Shown piece by piece: positions 33,921 to 42,476 of a DNA stretch of 64,000 bases. How positions within the stretch are numbered: position 1 is the first letter of the stretch; each line of letters starts with the position of its first letter. Source of the stretch: Streptomyces sp. CC228A (GTDB lineage Bacteria > Actinomycetota > Actinomycetes > Streptomycetales > Streptomycetaceae); the NCBI RefSeq assembly GCF_021390935.1, contig NZ_JAJPUI010000013.1, positions 62,001 to 126,000 on the forward strand. Reading direction: 5' to 3'. The notes below the pieces were generated by a model. That model ran no database searches. It was not told where the DNA came from and worked only from the letters and a program-made list of their open reading frames with translations. The translations under genes were made by a program, and so were the position numbers.

Positions 33921-35345
33921 ATGATTGACGTGATCGTGGTCGGTGGCGGACCGACCGGCTTGATGCTGGCCGGCGAACTGCGGCTGCACGGTGTGGACGT
34001 GGTCGTACTGGAGCGACTGGCGGAGCCGACCGGCGAGTCCCGCGGGCAGGGCCTGCACACGCGCAGCGTGGAGATCATGGATCAGCGCGGACTGCTGGAC
34101 CGGTTCCTCGCCGTGAGCGAGAAGTTCCAGGTGGGCGGCATCTTCGGCGGCATCATCAAGCCGTGGCCGGACACGCTGGACACGGCCCACCCGTACGGCC
34201 TCGCCACTCCGCAGCCGGTGACCGAGCGGCTGCTGACGGAGCGCGCCCTCGAAGTCGGCGCCGACCTCCGGCGCGGCCGGGACGTGGTGGGCGTGCGGCA
34301 GGACGAGGACGGGGTGACGGCCGAGCTGGCGGACGGCTCGCAGCTGCGCGCGCGGTACCTCGTCGGGTGCGACGGCGGCCGGAGTGCGGTGCGCAAGCAG
34401 CTCGGTGTCGCCTTCCCCGGCGAGCCGTCCAGGGTCGAGACGCTCCTCGGCGAGATGCGGCTGACGGAGGATCCGGAGACCATCGCCGCCATCGTCGAGG
34501 AGGTCCACAGGACCCACCGGCGGTACGGGGCCGTCCCGCTCGGCGAAGGGTGGTACCGCGTGATCGTTCCCGCGGAGGGCGTGGCCGAGGACCGCACGGC
34601 CCCGCCGACCCTCGACGAGTTCAGGCACCAGCTGCGGACGTACGGGGGCACGGACTTCGGGGCGCAGGAGCCGCGCTGGCTCTCGCGGTTCGGTGACGCC
34701 ACCCGGCAGGCCGAGCGCTACCGCGTGGGCCGGGTGCTGCTGGCCGGCGACGCGGCCCACATCCACCCGCCGACCGGAGGGCAGGGGCTGAACCTCGGTG
34801 TGCAGGACGCGTTCAACCTCGGCTGGAAACTGGCAGCGGCGGTGGACGGCTGGGCCCCCGAAGGGCTCCTGGACAGCTACCACGCCGAACGGCACCCGGT
34901 GGGCGCCCGGGTGCTGGAGAACACGCGCGCCCAGATGACCCTGCTGAGCACGGACCCCGGCGCGGTCGCGCTGCGGGGGCTGCTGTCGACGCTGCTGGAC
35001 ATCGAGGAGGCGAACCGCCTCGTGACCGGGATGATCACTGCCGTCGGCGTGCGCTACGACTTCGGCGAGGGACACGACCTGCTCGGCCGGCGGATGCGGG
35101 ACGTCACGCTGGGACAGGGCAGGTTGTACGAGCGGATGCACGGCGGCCGCGGCATCCTGCTCGACCGGACCGGTCGGCTCTCCGTGGCCGGTTGGGCCGA
35201 CCGGATCGACCATCTGCCGGACACCGAAGCGGAACTGGACGTGCCCGCCGTGCTGCTGAGGCCGGACGGCCATGTGGCGTGGGTCGGTGACGACCAGGAC
35301 GAGCTGACCGCTCACCTGCCCACGTGGTTCGGCGCCGCCGCCTGA
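33921..35345 (+). CDS. rox: Rifampicin monooxygenase-like FAD-dependent hydroxylase
   Basis: 474 residues. Class A flavoprotein hydroxylase motifs are complete: the FAD dinucleotide fold DVIVVGGGPTGLMLAGELR at the N-terminus, the DG motif LVGCDGGRSAVRK, and GRVLLAGDAAHIHPPTGGQG with NLGVQDAFNLGWKL for the FAD ribityl contact. The C-terminal thioredoxin-like part has ILLDRTGRLSVAGW and VPAVLLRPDGHVAWVGD. The whole chain follows the Streptomyces Rox family, which hydroxylates rifampicin and linearises it, using NADPH and O2. The RAE-like site upstream supports this over a biosynthetic hydroxylase. Confidence 0.85.
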   Translation: MIDVIVVGGGPTGLMLAGELRLHGVDVVVLERLAEPTGESRGQGLHTRSVEIMDQRGLLDRFLAVSEKFQVGGIFGGIIKPWPDTLDTAHPYGLATPQPVTERLLTERALEVGADLRRGRDVVGVRQDEDGVTAELADGSQLRARYLVGCDGGRSAVRKQLGVAFPGEPSRVETLLGEMRLTEDPETIAAIVEEVHRTHRRYGAVPLGEGWYRVIVPAEGVAEDRTAPPTLDEFRHQLRTYGGTDFGAQEPRWLSRFGDATRQAERYRVGRVLLAGDAAHIHPPTGGQGLNLGVQDAFNLGWKLAAAVDGWAPEGLLDSYHAERHPVGARVLENTRAQMTLLSTDPGAVALRGLLSTLLDIEEANRLVTGMITAVGVRYDFGEGHDLLGRRMRDVTLGQGRLYERMHGGRGILLDRTGRLSVAGWADRIDHLPDTEAELDVPAVLLRPDGHVAWVGDDQDELTAHLPTWFGAAA

Positions 35346-35826
35346 CGGAACGGCCTCCGCGGGGGCCCTGCCCTCCCGCCGCCGCACCCGCCCGCCCGCG
35401 ATGCCCCCACCCCGGGGGCGCCGCGCTGGGCGCCGCCTCCGGGGAGCGCCGCGCCCTGCGGCCGCATCCGGACGCCGCTCCCGCCCGTCCGCGAGACACC
35501 GCGCCGGGCGGCCGCCGGGCCCCGCGTGACTCCCGACCGCCGGCCCGGTTTCCGCGTCCTGCTGCCCGTACGGCCCCGCCAGGCACGCGCCGGCGCCGCA
35601 CCCGCGGGGCCCTGCGCTTCCGCCACCCGCACCCACCCGCCCGTACGGCCCGGTGTCCCGCACCCACCCGCCGCCCGCACGGTCCCGGAATCCCGCGCCC
35701 CCAGCCTGTAGGGTCCCGGAATCCCGCCCCCAGCCCGTACGGCCCGGGGATCACGCGGCCACCCGCTGCCCCGCCCGTACGGGCCCGGCGCCCGGGCGCA
35801 GCGAGCGCGCCGGACGGCCGGTCGTG
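35346..35826. repeat. Degenerate repeat spacer after the monooxygenase gene
   Basis: 481 bp with no supportable gene. From about 35630 to 35790, units such as GTCCCGGAATCCCGC and CCCGTACGGCCCGG recur. The open frames are Pro/Arg-rich. Confidence 0.55.
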
Positions 35827-36465
35827 TCACGCGGTTCGCGGCGGGTGCGGCGGGAGGGCGGACAGCAGGGCGGAAAGACCGCGTTCGAAACCGCGGTCGT
35901 CGAGGCCGGCGAGGCCGCCGGGTTCGGTCGCGGCGGCGTCGAGGGCGCCGGCCAGGCCGGGGTAGTCCGGGCGGTAGGCCCCGGGGCTGCGGGTGAAGCC
36001 CGCGGTGAAGGTCTCCAGGGCGGAGCCGAGGACGAGGTTGTCGAGGGCGGCGGCGGTCTCGGCCGCCTCACCGGGCGTGCAGCCGGCGCGGACCAGGGCG
36101 GCCAGCAGCCTGTCGTAGCCGCGGAGCGCACGGTCGGCCTCGACGCGCCGCCGGGCGACGAGCGGGATCACGTTCCAGTGGCGGACGTACACCCGGCGGT
36201 AGCCGCGGGCGTAGGCGGCGATGCCGGCGCGCCAGTCGGGGTCGTCGAGCGGTGCGAGGTCGATCTCCTCGTTGATCAGTTCCGAGGCCGCGTCCAGGAG
36301 GTCCTCCTTGGACGCCACGTGGTGGTAGAGCGACGCTCCGCGTACCCCAAGGCGGTCGGCGAGGGCGCGCATCCTGAGCGCTTCGGGGCCCTCCTCCCGC
36401 AGGAGTTCCAAGGCCGCCCTGGCGATGATCTCGCGGCTCAGCAGTGCCCGACTCGGTCGCCCCAC
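35827..36465 (-). CDS. TetR-family transcriptional regulator
   Basis: 212 residues. N-terminal TetR helix-turn-helix: SREIIARAALELLREEGPEALRMRALADRLGVRGASLYHHVASKEDLLD. The C-terminal ligand domain (~75-205) is of the TetR_C type with ARGYRRVYVRHWNVIPLVARRRVEADRALRGYDRLL. It is divergent from the amino-acid permease gene, with a 7-3-7 palindrome between, so it probably represses the permease and itself. Confidence 0.88.
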   Translation of the reverse strand: MGRPSRALLSREIIARAALELLREEGPEALRMRALADRLGVRGASLYHHVASKEDLLDAASELINEEIDLAPLDDPDWRAGIAAYARGYRRVYVRHWNVIPLVARRRVEADRALRGYDRLLAALVRAGCTPGEAAETAAALDNLVLGSALETFTAGFTRSPGAYRPDYPGLAGALDAAATEPGGLAGLDDRGFERGLSALLSALPPHPPRTA

Positions 36466-36557
36466 GGCCGCACCCTCCCTCTCGACCGGGTCAGGTTACC
36501 GGTCGGGAGGGGTTCACATCCGGCCACCCGGCGGGCTAAGGTCCCGGCCAGCACGAT

Positions 36558-36574
36558 ACCTAACAACGTTAGAT
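36558..36574. promoter_or_regulatory. Candidate TetR operator
   Basis: ACCTAAC-AAC-GTTAGAT is an inverted repeat with one mismatch. It lies between the divergent TetR and permease genes in otherwise very GC-rich DNA. Confidence 0.65.
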
Positions 36575-36682
36575 TTACGGTCCGCCCGGCCCGTCACCGC
36601 GCCCTGCCCGCCCGTCAGGGCGCCGTGTCCGGCGGCGGCCGTCCCGCCCGGGCCGGAACGCCCGCCTCCCCGAAGGGCTCCC

Positions 36683-38212
36683 ATGACTGCTCCCCCCTCC
36701 CCCGACCGCGACCTGGACGCCGCCCGCCTGAAGGACCTGGGCTACCGCCAGGAGCTGCGCCGCAGCCTCGGCGTGCTCGGCAACGTCTCCATGGGCTTCG
36801 CCGTGGTGTCGCCTGTGGTGGCGCTGTACGCGGTGGCCATGGTCGGTACGGTCGTCGCCGGCCCCGCGTGGATCTGGGCGCTGCCGCTGGTCCTGCTCGG
36901 TCAGTGCCTCGTGGTGAACGTCTACTCCGAGCTGGCCTCCCAGTGGCCGCTGGCGGGCGGGCCGTACCAGTGGGGACGCCGACTGCTCGGCCCGGCCTTC
37001 GGCTGGTTGGGCGGCTGGGTGTGGCAGTTCGCCGTGATGTTCGGCAACACGACGGTGGCCTACCTGGCCGCGCCCTGGGTGTTCGCCCTCACCGGCATCA
37101 CACCCACGCCCGGTCGGCTGGTGGCCTGCTCGGTCGCCGTGCTGCTCGGCTGCATGCTGGTCAACGCGTACGGGATCAGGGTGCTGCGGCTGTTCGTGTC
37201 GCTGGGCATCGCCGCGGAGGCGGTCGCCTCGGTGGTGGTCGGCATCGCGCTGCTGCTGTTCTTCCGCGAGCACGGGTTCGTGCTGTTCACGCGGACCATG
37301 GGCGCGGAAGGGCTGTCCGGCGGGTCCGTCGCGATGGCCTTCCTGGCCGCCGTCGCCGTGGCCGGATGGGCCTTCATCGGCTTCGACGCGTGCGTCTCCG
37401 CCTCCGAGGAGACGAAGGACGCGGGCCGGCAGGTGCCGCGCGCCATGCGGTGGGCGCTGGTCAGCGTCGGCGCGGTCGTCATCCTCAACGCCCTGGCGGT
37501 CGCCCTGGCGCACCCCGAACCCGCGGCGGTCGTCGCCGGTGAGGACCTCGATCCGGTGACCACCGCGGTGGTGCACTCCTTCGGATCGTGGTCCGACAAG
37601 CCGTTCGTGGCCGTCGTCCTGGTCGGCTTCCTCGCCTGCGCGATGGCCTCCCAGGGCGGTGCGGCACGCGGCCTGTACTCGCTGGCCCGGGACGGGGTCT
37701 TCCCGTTCTCCCGCCACGTGAAGCGGGTCAACCGGCGCAAGGCCCCCATCGGCGGGCTGGTCGCCTCCACGCTCGTGAGCTGCGCGGGGCTGCTGCTGGG
37801 GCTGGACGCCACGGCGATCGGCAGCCTCATCGCCTTCGGTACGGCCGCCACCTTCCTGCCGTTCTTCCTCGTGTCGCTGGCCGCGCTCGTCGCCCGCCTG
37901 CGCGGGACGTGGGTGCCGGCCGGGCACATCCGGCAGGGCCGGCGCGGCACGTTCCTGAACGTGCTGGCCGTGGTGTGGACCGGCTTCGAGGTGGTCAACG
38001 TCTGCTGGCCCAGGGCCATCCTCACCGCGCCGGGCGCGCCCTGGTACCAGGTGTGGGCCGGTCTGCTGGGGACGGCAGCGACGCTGGTCGTCGGTGTCGG
38101 CTACCTGCTGGCGGCCCGCCCGCACGACAGGTTGCGGGCCGCGGACGCCGCGCGCCACGCGGGCGCCGCGGACGGGCGCGGCGCGGCCGAGCCTGCGCCC
38201 AGCCGCGCCTGA
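36683..38212 (+). CDS. APC-superfamily amino acid/amine permease
   Basis: 509 residues with about twelve hydrophobic helices. APC motifs: the N-terminal SLGVLGNVSMGFAVVSPVVAL (broken first helix that binds the substrate backbone), QWPLAGGPYQWGRRL after helix 2, and GWAFIGFDACVSASEETKDAGRQVPRAM (helix 6 and the following loop). This fits the ACT/BAT-type amine-amino acid transporter branch. The substrate cannot be told. It is divergent from the TetR gene and probably induced when the TetR ligand is present. Confidence 0.87.
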   Translation: MTAPPSPDRDLDAARLKDLGYRQELRRSLGVLGNVSMGFAVVSPVVALYAVAMVGTVVAGPAWIWALPLVLLGQCLVVNVYSELASQWPLAGGPYQWGRRLLGPAFGWLGGWVWQFAVMFGNTTVAYLAAPWVFALTGITPTPGRLVACSVAVLLGCMLVNAYGIRVLRLFVSLGIAAEAVASVVVGIALLLFFREHGFVLFTRTMGAEGLSGGSVAMAFLAAVAVAGWAFIGFDACVSASEETKDAGRQVPRAMRWALVSVGAVVILNALAVALAHPEPAAVVAGEDLDPVTTAVVHSFGSWSDKPFVAVVLVGFLACAMASQGGAARGLYSLARDGVFPFSRHVKRVNRRKAPIGGLVASTLVSCAGLLLGLDATAIGSLIAFGTAATFLPFFLVSLAALVARLRGTWVPAGHIRQGRRGTFLNVLAVVWTGFEVVNVCWPRAILTAPGAPWYQVWAGLLGTAATLVVGVGYLLAARPHDRLRAADAARHAGAADGRGAAEPAPSRA

Positions 38213-38293
38213 CACCGCACGGACGGGCCCGCTCCGCCCCCCTTCGCGGGCGGCGCGGGCCACGCCGCTCGGACGCGTCCGAGCCGCGTGCCG

Positions 38294-39037
38294 TCAGGGG
38301 GCGGGCGGGCGGCGGAAGAGCGCCGTCCAGAGGAACGGCTCGCCGAAGTACGGTGATGCGGGCGGCTCCTGGCTCATGCGGCGCAGGTCGACTTCGGTGA
38401 GGTCGCCGAAGACGTGGCGCAGCGACTCCGCGGTGTAGGCGAGGCCGCCGCGGGGCGCCCCGCCCCGGTAGACGTCGGCGTCGTCGACCTCCCAGCCCAT
38501 GCCGCCGGCCGCGAAGCAGCTGAGGGAGAAGAGGCCCCCGGGGGCGAGGACGCGGTCGAGCAGGGCGAGGTAGCCGACCCTGCGGTGGGGAGGCAGGTGG
38601 TGGAAGCAGCCCGAGTCGTGGACGAGGTCGTACGGGCCCTGGAGGGGGCCGCCGGGCCGGGTGAGGGTGAAGGCGTCGCCGTGGTGGAAGCGGACGGCGG
38701 CGCCGGCGCCGCGGCCGCGCTCCTCAGCCCAGGCGAGTGCCTCACGCGAGAGGTCCACCGCGTCCGTGTCGTAGCCGAGCGAGGCGAGGTACAGGGCGTT
38801 GCGGCCGGGCCCGCAGCCGAGGTCCAGGGCGCGGCCCGGGGCGAGGAGCCCTGCGGCGGCGTGGTCGGCCAGGCTCCTGTCCGGTTTCGCGGCGAAGAAC
38901 GGCACCGGTGCGTCGCGGTCCTGGTAGAAGGCGTCCCACCAGTCGGCGGCGGCCGGGGTCGAGCGATCCGCCTCGGGGCCGACCAGCGTGTCGAGCAGGG
39001 CCATGACATCGTCGTATGTGCGGATACTCCGGTCCAT
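38294..39037 (-). CDS. Class I SAM-dependent methyltransferase
   Basis: 247 residues. The SAM-binding motif I is DLGCGPGRNALYLA (~residues 72-85), with the acidic end of strand two in DAVDLSREAL and motif IV in YDLVHDSGCFHHLPP. The N-terminus (DWWDAFYQDRDAPVPFFAAKPDRSL) is typical of small-molecule methyltransferases of the thiopurine/tellurite type. The substrate is unknown. No biosynthetic neighbours point to one. Confidence 0.85.
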   Translation of the reverse strand: MDRSIRTYDDVMALLDTLVGPEADRSTPAAADWWDAFYQDRDAPVPFFAAKPDRSLADHAAAGLLAPGRALDLGCGPGRNALYLASLGYDTDAVDLSREALAWAEERGRGAGAAVRFHHGDAFTLTRPGGPLQGPYDLVHDSGCFHHLPPHRRVGYLALLDRVLAPGGLFSLSCFAAGGMGWEVDDADVYRGGAPRGGLAYTAESLRHVFGDLTEVDLRRMSQEPPASPYFGEPFLWTALFRRPPAP

Positions 39038-39255
39038 CCGGGTCCCCCTTTCACACCTCCTGTGATCTTACGCGGTTGGGGGTAAACGTGCTGGTCAGAG
39101 CGGGTGCGGCGGGGGGCTGTACGGCCCTGCGGCGCGGCCGCGGCAGGCCGGTGCCCCGTACCCGCGGGAGGTGGCGGAAGGGGCGCGCACGGTCCCTTCA
39201 GCGGCGCGCAGGGGGGCACGGAGGCGCACGCCGGAGTGGCTTTCCGGTCCGTTCG

Positions 39256-39822
39256 GCAGCGGGAGTAGGCGTGCAGCCGCCCGACGGTCGTGAAGCCCCG
39301 GCGCGCGTACCAGTGGCGCGGGCCGGTCGGCCGCGTCGGCCGTCAGGAACCGGGTGGTGGAGCCCGCGTCCGCGGCCTGGCGCAGCGCCGTGCCGAGGAC
39401 CGCGGCCGCGTGGCCGCGGCGGCGGTGCGCCCGGTCGGTGACGAGGTCCTCGATCTGCGCCACACCGGCCGCCGGGTCGAGGTACAGGTCGGCCCAGGCG
39501 GCCGCGTCTCCCCGGGTGTCGGCGAGGCGAGGAAGCGCACCGCGGGAGCGCCGCGCAGACGGGCCGCGCGGCGCTCGACGAGGTCCCGGACGACATCGTC
39601 GCCGACGGCCGGGAGGTCGGCGCGCCAGACCCGGGCGAGCGGTTCCCGGAGGACGTCGAGCGGCACCCCCTCCGCTCCGCCGCCGGCCGGGACGGGGCCG
39701 GTGTGCCGCATGGCGAGGTAGGTGGCGGCGAAGGCACCGGGGAGGTCGGCGGTGCGCTCCGCCGCCCGGCGGGCGAAGGCGGTGAGGAAGGCGGTGCTCC
39801 GCCGCAGGTCGTTGTCCGGCAT
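39256..39822 (-). pseudogene. GNAT N-acetyltransferase, broken by two frame changes
   Basis: From the ATG at 39822 the frame encodes MPDNDLRRSTAFLTAFARRA to AVRFLA. Homologous sequence then resumes in a second frame (AAWADLYLDPAAGVAQIEDL, then VTDRAHRRRGHAAAVL with the acetyl-CoA loop RRRGHA). A third segment (HWYARRGFTTVGRLHAYSR) lies back in the first frame. The breaks lie near 39515-39535 and 39316-39325. No natural stop follows the last segment closely, which suggests real decay or more indels. The acceptor substrate is unknown. Confidence 0.7.
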
Positions 39823-39991
39823 GGGGAGAGCCTTGGCCGACGGATGGCGCTCCGCAAGGGGTCTGCGCCTCTTCCGGGGGTGCGGCCCGGCGCCTGCCGG
39901 GAGGACCGTGTCGTCTCGCCGCCGGGGTCGTTGCACAACCCAGCCGCAAGCGGCTTTTTCCCATGATGAACGCCATGAAGGAGTGGAAACC

Positions 39992-40258
39992 ATGACCGCA
40001 CGCCGTACGGGACGTCTGGCCGCCGTGTGTGCCGGGGTGGCCGGTGTGGGGATGGCGGCGGCCGCGCCCGCCGTCGCCGACGCCCACACGCCGACCGCGG
40101 TGGGAGCGCCGGTGGTGAGCAACCTCAACAGCACGGGGCCGCTCGGCGGGCTCACCGGGGACGGGAAGGGCGAGCAGGCGCAGCAGGACGGCGGCGCCAA
40201 GGCCGCGGGGCTGCCGGTCGCGGGCGGCCTGCTGGGCGGACTGCCCCTCGGCGGCTGA
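39992..40258 (+). CDS. Small secreted protein
   Basis: 88 residues from the ATG at 39992, with AAGGAG upstream. A clear Sec signal peptide (MTARRTGRLAAVCAGVAGVG, cleavage likely after AVADA) is followed by a ~58-residue mature part rich in Gly, Leu and Pro (APVVSNLNSTGPLGGLTGDG, then GLLGGLPLGG). No Cys remain in the mature part and no family is assigned; similar short secreted proteins occur in many Streptomyces. A strong terminator follows. Confidence 0.75.
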   Translation: MTARRTGRLAAVCAGVAGVGMAAAAPAVADAHTPTAVGAPVVSNLNSTGPLGGLTGDGKGEQAQQDGGAKAAGLPVAGGLLGGLPLGG

Positions 40259-40276
40259 CCGGGTCCTGGCCTGGCG

Positions 40277-40318
40277 CACGGGAGCGGGGGCGGCGATCGG
40301 GCCGCTCCCGCTCCCGTG
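40277..40318 (+). terminator. Strong hairpin terminator
   Basis: CACGGGAGCGGGGGCGGC pairs with GGCCGCTCCCGCTCCCGTG, an 18-bp stem with one mismatch and a short loop, 18 bp after the secreted protein's stop. The remaining ~420 bp to the next gene hold no supportable gene. Confidence 0.8.
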
Positions 40319-40745
40319 TGCGCGTCTTCCGGACGATCTTCCGCCGCGGCGGCACCGAGGCGGCCGGGCGTCCCCCTCGGTGCCGCCGTCGCCGGCCCTG
40401 GCGGCGCCCCCGGCCGCCCGGACGGTCGGAGCGCCTTTCCCGCAGGTCAAAGCAGGGCGGGCGGGCCGTCCCCCCGGTCCGGCCCGGCTGCGAAGGGGAG
40501 GGGCAGGGGTTTCCCCTCTTTGCGGGAGTGGCCGCCTCGGGCTTCACTTTCGGTCACCCCCCACAGGAGCACCATCGTCCTCGCACCGTCCGGTGGCGCT
40601 CCTCCAGGGGGCGCCGCGGGCAGCCCATCCGGCGGCGAACGGGTGAATCGGCGGGGTGGGAGACCTCCTCGCCGTGACGGGGGCCGCGCTCGGCGGTTGG
40701 GCAAGGGGACCCGCCGGCAGGGTCCCCGACACGGAGGAAAGCAGA

Positions 40746-40964
40746 ATGATCAAGAAGGCTCTCGCCACGGCCGGTCTGGCCGCGGCGGTCCTGGGCGCCT
40801 CGGCGCCCCTCGCGACCGCCGTGGGGGACGACCGGGTGAGCACGCAGAACGGCAACTTCTCCACGCAGTCCTACGGCAACACGGGGTCCGTAGGGGCGGA
40901 CGCATCCGAGGGGCCGGCGAGGACGCTGGAGCGGGGGGAGGGCCTTCTGCGGGCGCTGCGGTGA
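40746..40964 (+). CDS. Short rodlin-like secreted protein
   Basis: 72 residues from the ATG at 40746, with GGAGGAAAGC upstream. The signal peptide MIKKALATAGLAAAVLGASA and the first mature residues (AVGDDRVSTQNGNFSTQSYG) resemble the N-terminus of Streptomyces rodlins, which help order chaplin fibres on aerial hyphae. Rodlins are usually ~130 residues. Here the sequence turns into a charged tail (RTLERGEGLLRALR) and stops, so it is either a shortened form or a 3'-truncated gene. The match is by pattern only. Confidence 0.6.
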   Translation: MIKKALATAGLAAAVLGASAPLATAVGDDRVSTQNGNFSTQSYGNTGSVGADASEGPARTLERGEGLLRALR

Positions 40965-41078
40965 GGAGGGCCGCGCGGGCGGCCGGCAGGTGACGTAGGG
41001 GATGGCACGCCGCAGGGGGTGTGCCGTAGGACGTCACGGCCGGCAGGGTTCGCGCGGTTTCCGCGGGCGCCGACGTCG

Positions 41079-41113
41079 GGCCCCGGCTTCCCGAGTGGGA
41101 GGCCGGGGCCTTT
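41079..41113 (+). terminator. Hairpin terminator after the rodlin-like gene
   Basis: GGCCCCGGCTTCCC-GAGT-GGGAGGCCGGGGCC followed by TTT forms a 13-14 bp stem with one bulge, about 115 bp after the rodlin-like stop. The rest of 40965-41274 holds nothing recognisable. Confidence 0.8.
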
Positions 41114-41274
41114 CGCGTGAACGTGGGGCGCCGCGGCGCGTCGCGCGGCGGTTCCACCATCGAAGCTGTGACGGGATGGGCCTGCGGGGCAACCGGTTCC
41201 GTGTGAGCGTCATCTTCCCTGTGTGGCGGCCCGCCGGGGCCGCCCTTCCCGGGCCAGGGTGCATGGAGACAGCA

Positions 41275-42264
41275 ATGGTGGACCTCTCGATCGTCGTTCC
41301 GTGCTTCAACGAGAGCGAGGTGATCGACTCCTTCCACACGGCCATGCTGGACGCGCTGCGGCCCACGCGGCTCTCGTTCGAGGTGTGCTACGTCGACGAC
41401 GGCAGCGCCGACGGGACGGTGGAGCGGCTGCGGGCGCTGGCGCGGACCGACCCGCGGGTGCGGTACACGTCGTTCAGCCGCAACTTCGGCAAGGAAGCCG
41501 CGCTGCTGGCGGGCATGCGGATGGCCCGCGGCGGTGCGGTGGTCCTGATGGACGCCGACCTGCAGCACCCCCCGGAGCTGGTGCCGCGCATGGTGGAGCT
41601 GCACCGCCAGGGCTTCGACCAGGTGATCGCGCGGCGCGACCGGTCGGGTGAGGGCGCGGTGCGCAAGGCGTTCAGCCGGGCGTACTACCGGCTGGTGCGC
41701 CGGTTCATGGAGGTGGAGATCGCGGACGGCGCCGGGGACTTCCGGCTGCTGTCGCGGCGGGCGGTGGACGCGCTGCTGTCCCTGCCGGAGAGCAACCGGT
41801 TCTCGAAGGGCCTGTTCTCCTGGATCGGCTTCGAGACGGTGAGCTTCCCGTACGAGAACGTGGAGCGGGCAGCGGGCGCCTCCAAGTGGGGTGGCAGGCG
41901 GCTGCTGAACTACGGCATCGACGGGCTGCTGTCCTTCAACAGCCGGCCGCTGCGCCTGGCGATCCACACGGGTCTGTGGCTGTTCGTCTCCGCGCTGCTG
42001 TACGCCCTGTGGATCGTGGCGAACGCGCTGGTCAGCGGTGTGGACACGCCGGGATACGCGACACTGATCACCGCCATAGTGGGTCTCGCGGGGGTGCAGC
42101 TGGCGACGCTGGGCGTGATCGGCGAGTACGTGGGGCGGATCTACCACGAGGTGAAGGGCCGCCCCCACTACGTGGTGCGGGAGACGGAACGCGGCGACGC
42201 GCCGGACGCCGCGGCGGTCGGGGCCGGGGACCGGGCCGCCCAGCACGCGGGCCGCCCGTCCTGA
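41275..42264 (+). CDS. Family 2 glycosyltransferase, GtrB/dolichol-phosphate-mannose-synthase-like
   Basis: 329 residues from the ATG at 41275, with GGAGAC just upstream; the ATG at 41263 is an alternative. GT2 features: LSIVVPCFNESEVI, VDDGSADGT, FSRNFGKEAALLAGM and the metal-binding DADLQHPPELV. Two C-terminal transmembrane helices (LWLFVSALLYALWIVAN, TLITAIVGLAGVQLATLGVI) and GEYVGRIYHEVKGRPHYVV are typical of enzymes that load a sugar onto polyprenyl phosphate. The neighbouring polytopic DUF6056-like protein may use that lipid-linked sugar; this is inference from adjacency. Confidence 0.88.
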   Translation: MVDLSIVVPCFNESEVIDSFHTAMLDALRPTRLSFEVCYVDDGSADGTVERLRALARTDPRVRYTSFSRNFGKEAALLAGMRMARGGAVVLMDADLQHPPELVPRMVELHRQGFDQVIARRDRSGEGAVRKAFSRAYYRLVRRFMEVEIADGAGDFRLLSRRAVDALLSLPESNRFSKGLFSWIGFETVSFPYENVERAAGASKWGGRRLLNYGIDGLLSFNSRPLRLAIHTGLWLFVSALLYALWIVANALVSGVDTPGYATLITAIVGLAGVQLATLGVIGEYVGRIYHEVKGRPHYVVRETERGDAPDAAAVGAGDRAAQHAGRPS

Positions 42265-42345
42265 ACCCCGGCCCGGGAACCGGCGGGCGAACCGGGTGCG
42301 CGGGTCCCGGCTCTCCGCCCCGCACCGCCCCGCACCGCCGCCGCG

Positions 42346-42393
42346 CGGTGGTCGCGGTGGTCGCGTGGTCGCGGTGGTCGCGTGGTCGCGGTG
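42346..42393. repeat. GTGGTCGCG tandem repeat
   Basis: Five to six alternating 8- and 9-bp units (GGTGGTCGC / GTGGTCGC) in the convergent spacer between the GT2 and DUF6056-like genes. Confidence 0.8.
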
Positions 42394-42476
42394 CCGGCCG
42401 GCGCGACGGCCCCGTCACCGGCGTCATGCCGGGGCCGTACTGGTGCCGGGGCCGATGCCGTGCCGTGTGGGGCCGG

